The notes below the pieces were generated by a model. It did not search any database. It was given only the letters and a program-made list of their open reading frames with translations, and was not told where the DNA came from. The position numbers were made by a program, and so were the translations under genes. From Cohnella abietis (GTDB lineage Bacteria > Bacillota > Bacilli > Paenibacillales > Paenibacillaceae), in assembly GCF_004295585.1 (NCBI RefSeq), contig NZ_AP019400.1, positions 6,936,501 through 7,000,500 of the forward strand: a DNA stretch of 64,000 bases, given 5' to 3'. Shown here piece by piece: positions 63,093-64,000 of this stretch. How positions within the stretch are numbered: position 1 is the first letter of the stretch; each line of letters starts with the position of its first letter.

Positions 63093-63138
63093 AAAAGTCT
63101 CCAAGCCCGCTAGCTTCCTCGGGAACTTGGAGACTTTT
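63093..63138 (-). terminator. Terminator of the Gly/Arg-rich protein gene
   Basis: AAAAGTCTCCAAG pairs with CTTGGAGACTTTT (13-bp stem), located 58 bases after the stop at 63196. Confidence 0.85.
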
Positions 63139-63195
63139 CTATCTAATAGTGCCTACTATACGAGCCAAGGCACCACCTACACTTAGCTAGCTTGT

Positions 63196-64000
63196 TTATC
63201 TACTGCGAGATGAGCCGCGTCCTCCGCGTCCGCCACCGCCGGATGGTCCCTTAGACCCTTTAAACCCGCCGCTGCTTCCGCCAAAACCACCACTCTTAGG
63301 TCCAGACGACCGTCCACCGCCGAAGCTGCTTCCGCCGCTACGTTGTTCCGGCTTCCTGCCAGCACCTGCGCCTCCGCTAGTGCTCGACCGTCCACCGTAA
63401 CCGCCGCGACCCTCGCCCTTACGCTCATTACTTGCGAATTCCGCCGCACGTTCAGCAGCCCGTTCCGATGCACGCTCAGCGGAATTCCGCCTGCTCGAGC
63501 CGCCGCCTGCACTCGGGCGACTTGCTCCGCGATCATCCGAGCGACCGAAGCCAGCTCCGGCGCCCGATGAACGGCCAAAACCGCCACGCGCATCCGAAGA
63601 CTTGCGCTCACTACCGAAACCGCCCGAGCGTCCAGATCCACTCGCTCCAGACGAGCGACCAAAACCTCCGCGACCGCCTGCTGCTGGAGCCTTACGCCCA
63701 GATCCAGCTCCGCCTCTATTACCGTCCGACCCACGATCGTGGAACGTGAATCCAGTTGCCTCATCTGAAGCTGATTCCGTTGCAACAGATCTACCTGGAC
63801 GGCCAGCGTTCACCGCATCACGGCTTTGGCCACGATCTACCCACTCGCCTGTGCTGGAACGGTTACCCGCGCCTGGCTTCGCAACTGGAGCACCGCGTCT
63901 CTTATCTCCTCCGCGGCTACCTGCTCCATACGACTTCTCGCCACTGCGAGCTTTGCTGCCGCTAATGCTTCGACCCTTCGCCTGACCCGCACTGCTTCTA
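63196..64000 (-). CDS. Gly/Arg/Ser-rich C-terminal region of a larger protein (5' part outside window)
   Basis: The frame is open to the right edge, so this is the C-terminal 267 residues of a longer product. It is low-complexity, basic, and rich in RGG/FGG/SGG motifs ('GGFGRSSGASGSGRSGGFG'), ending 'GRGGRGSSRSR'. Such tails occur on RNA-binding enzymes of Firmicutes such as DEAD-box RNA helicases or 23S rRNA pseudouridine synthases. The catalytic domain is not in view, so I do not name it. Confidence 0.75.
   Translation of the reverse strand, partial: RSSAGQAKGRSISGSKARSGEKSYGAGSRGGDKRRGAPVAKPGAGNRSSTGEWVDRGQSRDAVNAGRPGRSVATESASDEATGFTFHDRGSDGNRGGAGSGRKAPAAGGRGGFGRSSGASGSGRSGGFGSERKSSDARGGFGRSSGAGAGFGRSDDRGASRPSAGGGSSRRNSAERASERAAERAAEFASNERKGEGRGGYGGRSSTSGGAGAGRKPEQRSGGSSFGGGRSSGPKSGGFGGSSGGFKGSKGPSGGGGRGGRGSSRSR

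Overview
The window looks like a chromosomal segment of a spore-former-type Firmicute close to Paenibacillus or Cohnella. The evidence is several large S-layer-homology (SLH) surface proteins, LplB/LplC-type ABC permeases with a YesM/YesN-type two-component system, strong AGGAGG ribosome binding sites with frequent TTG/GTG starts, and the gene order ywbE-rlmH. This assignment rests on family resemblance only; no rRNA or other marker gene is present.

Layout, right to left, which is the direction of rlmH transcription. 64.0-62.3 kb is core: a Gly/Arg/Ser-rich protein running off the edge, ywbE, and rlmH. Downstream of rlmH lies a long accessory region. A roughly 33-bp sequence formed by the last codons of rlmH, its stop codon and the next bases (62285-62316) recurs in the same orientation near 57.9, 55.8, 55.06, 54.1, 52.4, 47.5, 35.85 and 5.6 kb. 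I read these as attachment sites or scars of serial site-specific insertions at the 3' end of rlmH, comparable in logic to staphylococcal SCC elements in orfX/rlmH. The only recombinase seen is the C-terminal part of a large serine recombinase (53.3-54.2 kb), whose 3' end itself carries an att-like sequence.

Units between the repeats: 62.3-57.9 kb has an SLH protein, small fragments, a truncated sigma factor and a truncated unknown gene. 57.9-55.8 kb is a clean 2.1-kb unit with an AAA ATPase and a TOPRIM/RloB-like partner, a likely defence pair. 55.8-52.4 kb has a degenerate rlmH 3' end, a broken ORF, an unknown gene, the recombinase remnant, a barstar-like inhibitor and another small gene. 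52.4-47.5 kb has a FabG-like reductase and a subtilisin-like protease whose C-terminus now ends in the att sequence. 47.5-35.85 kb has an SLH protein with a long Pro-Thr linker, a membrane protein-CcdA-ResA-like-response regulator-kinase operon, an aldo/keto reductase fragment, an RCC1-repeat/SLH protein fused head-to-head with a broken SLH gene, and an AraC regulator divergent from a membrane protein. 35.85-5.6 kb is the largest unit: an MFS transporter with an XRE-cupin regulator, a class B PBP, two very large SLH proteins, and a sulfated-glycan utilisation locus. Left of 5.6 kb are a MalT-like regulator and a secreted repeat protein that runs off the window.

The glycan locus (5.6-21.5 kb) is coherent. 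A YesM/YesN pair likely controls a solute-binding lipoprotein and two permeases (no ATPase present), followed by GH35 beta-galactosidase, GH89 alpha-N-acetylglucosaminidase and a Cys-type sulfatase, then a two-subunit CHR-type oxyanion transporter and the formylglycine-generating enzyme that matures sulfatases. A second Cys-type sulfatase follows the kinase. None of the hydrolases has a signal peptide, so sulfated oligosaccharides are probably imported and desulfated in the cytoplasm, and the CHR transporter may deal with the released sulfate.
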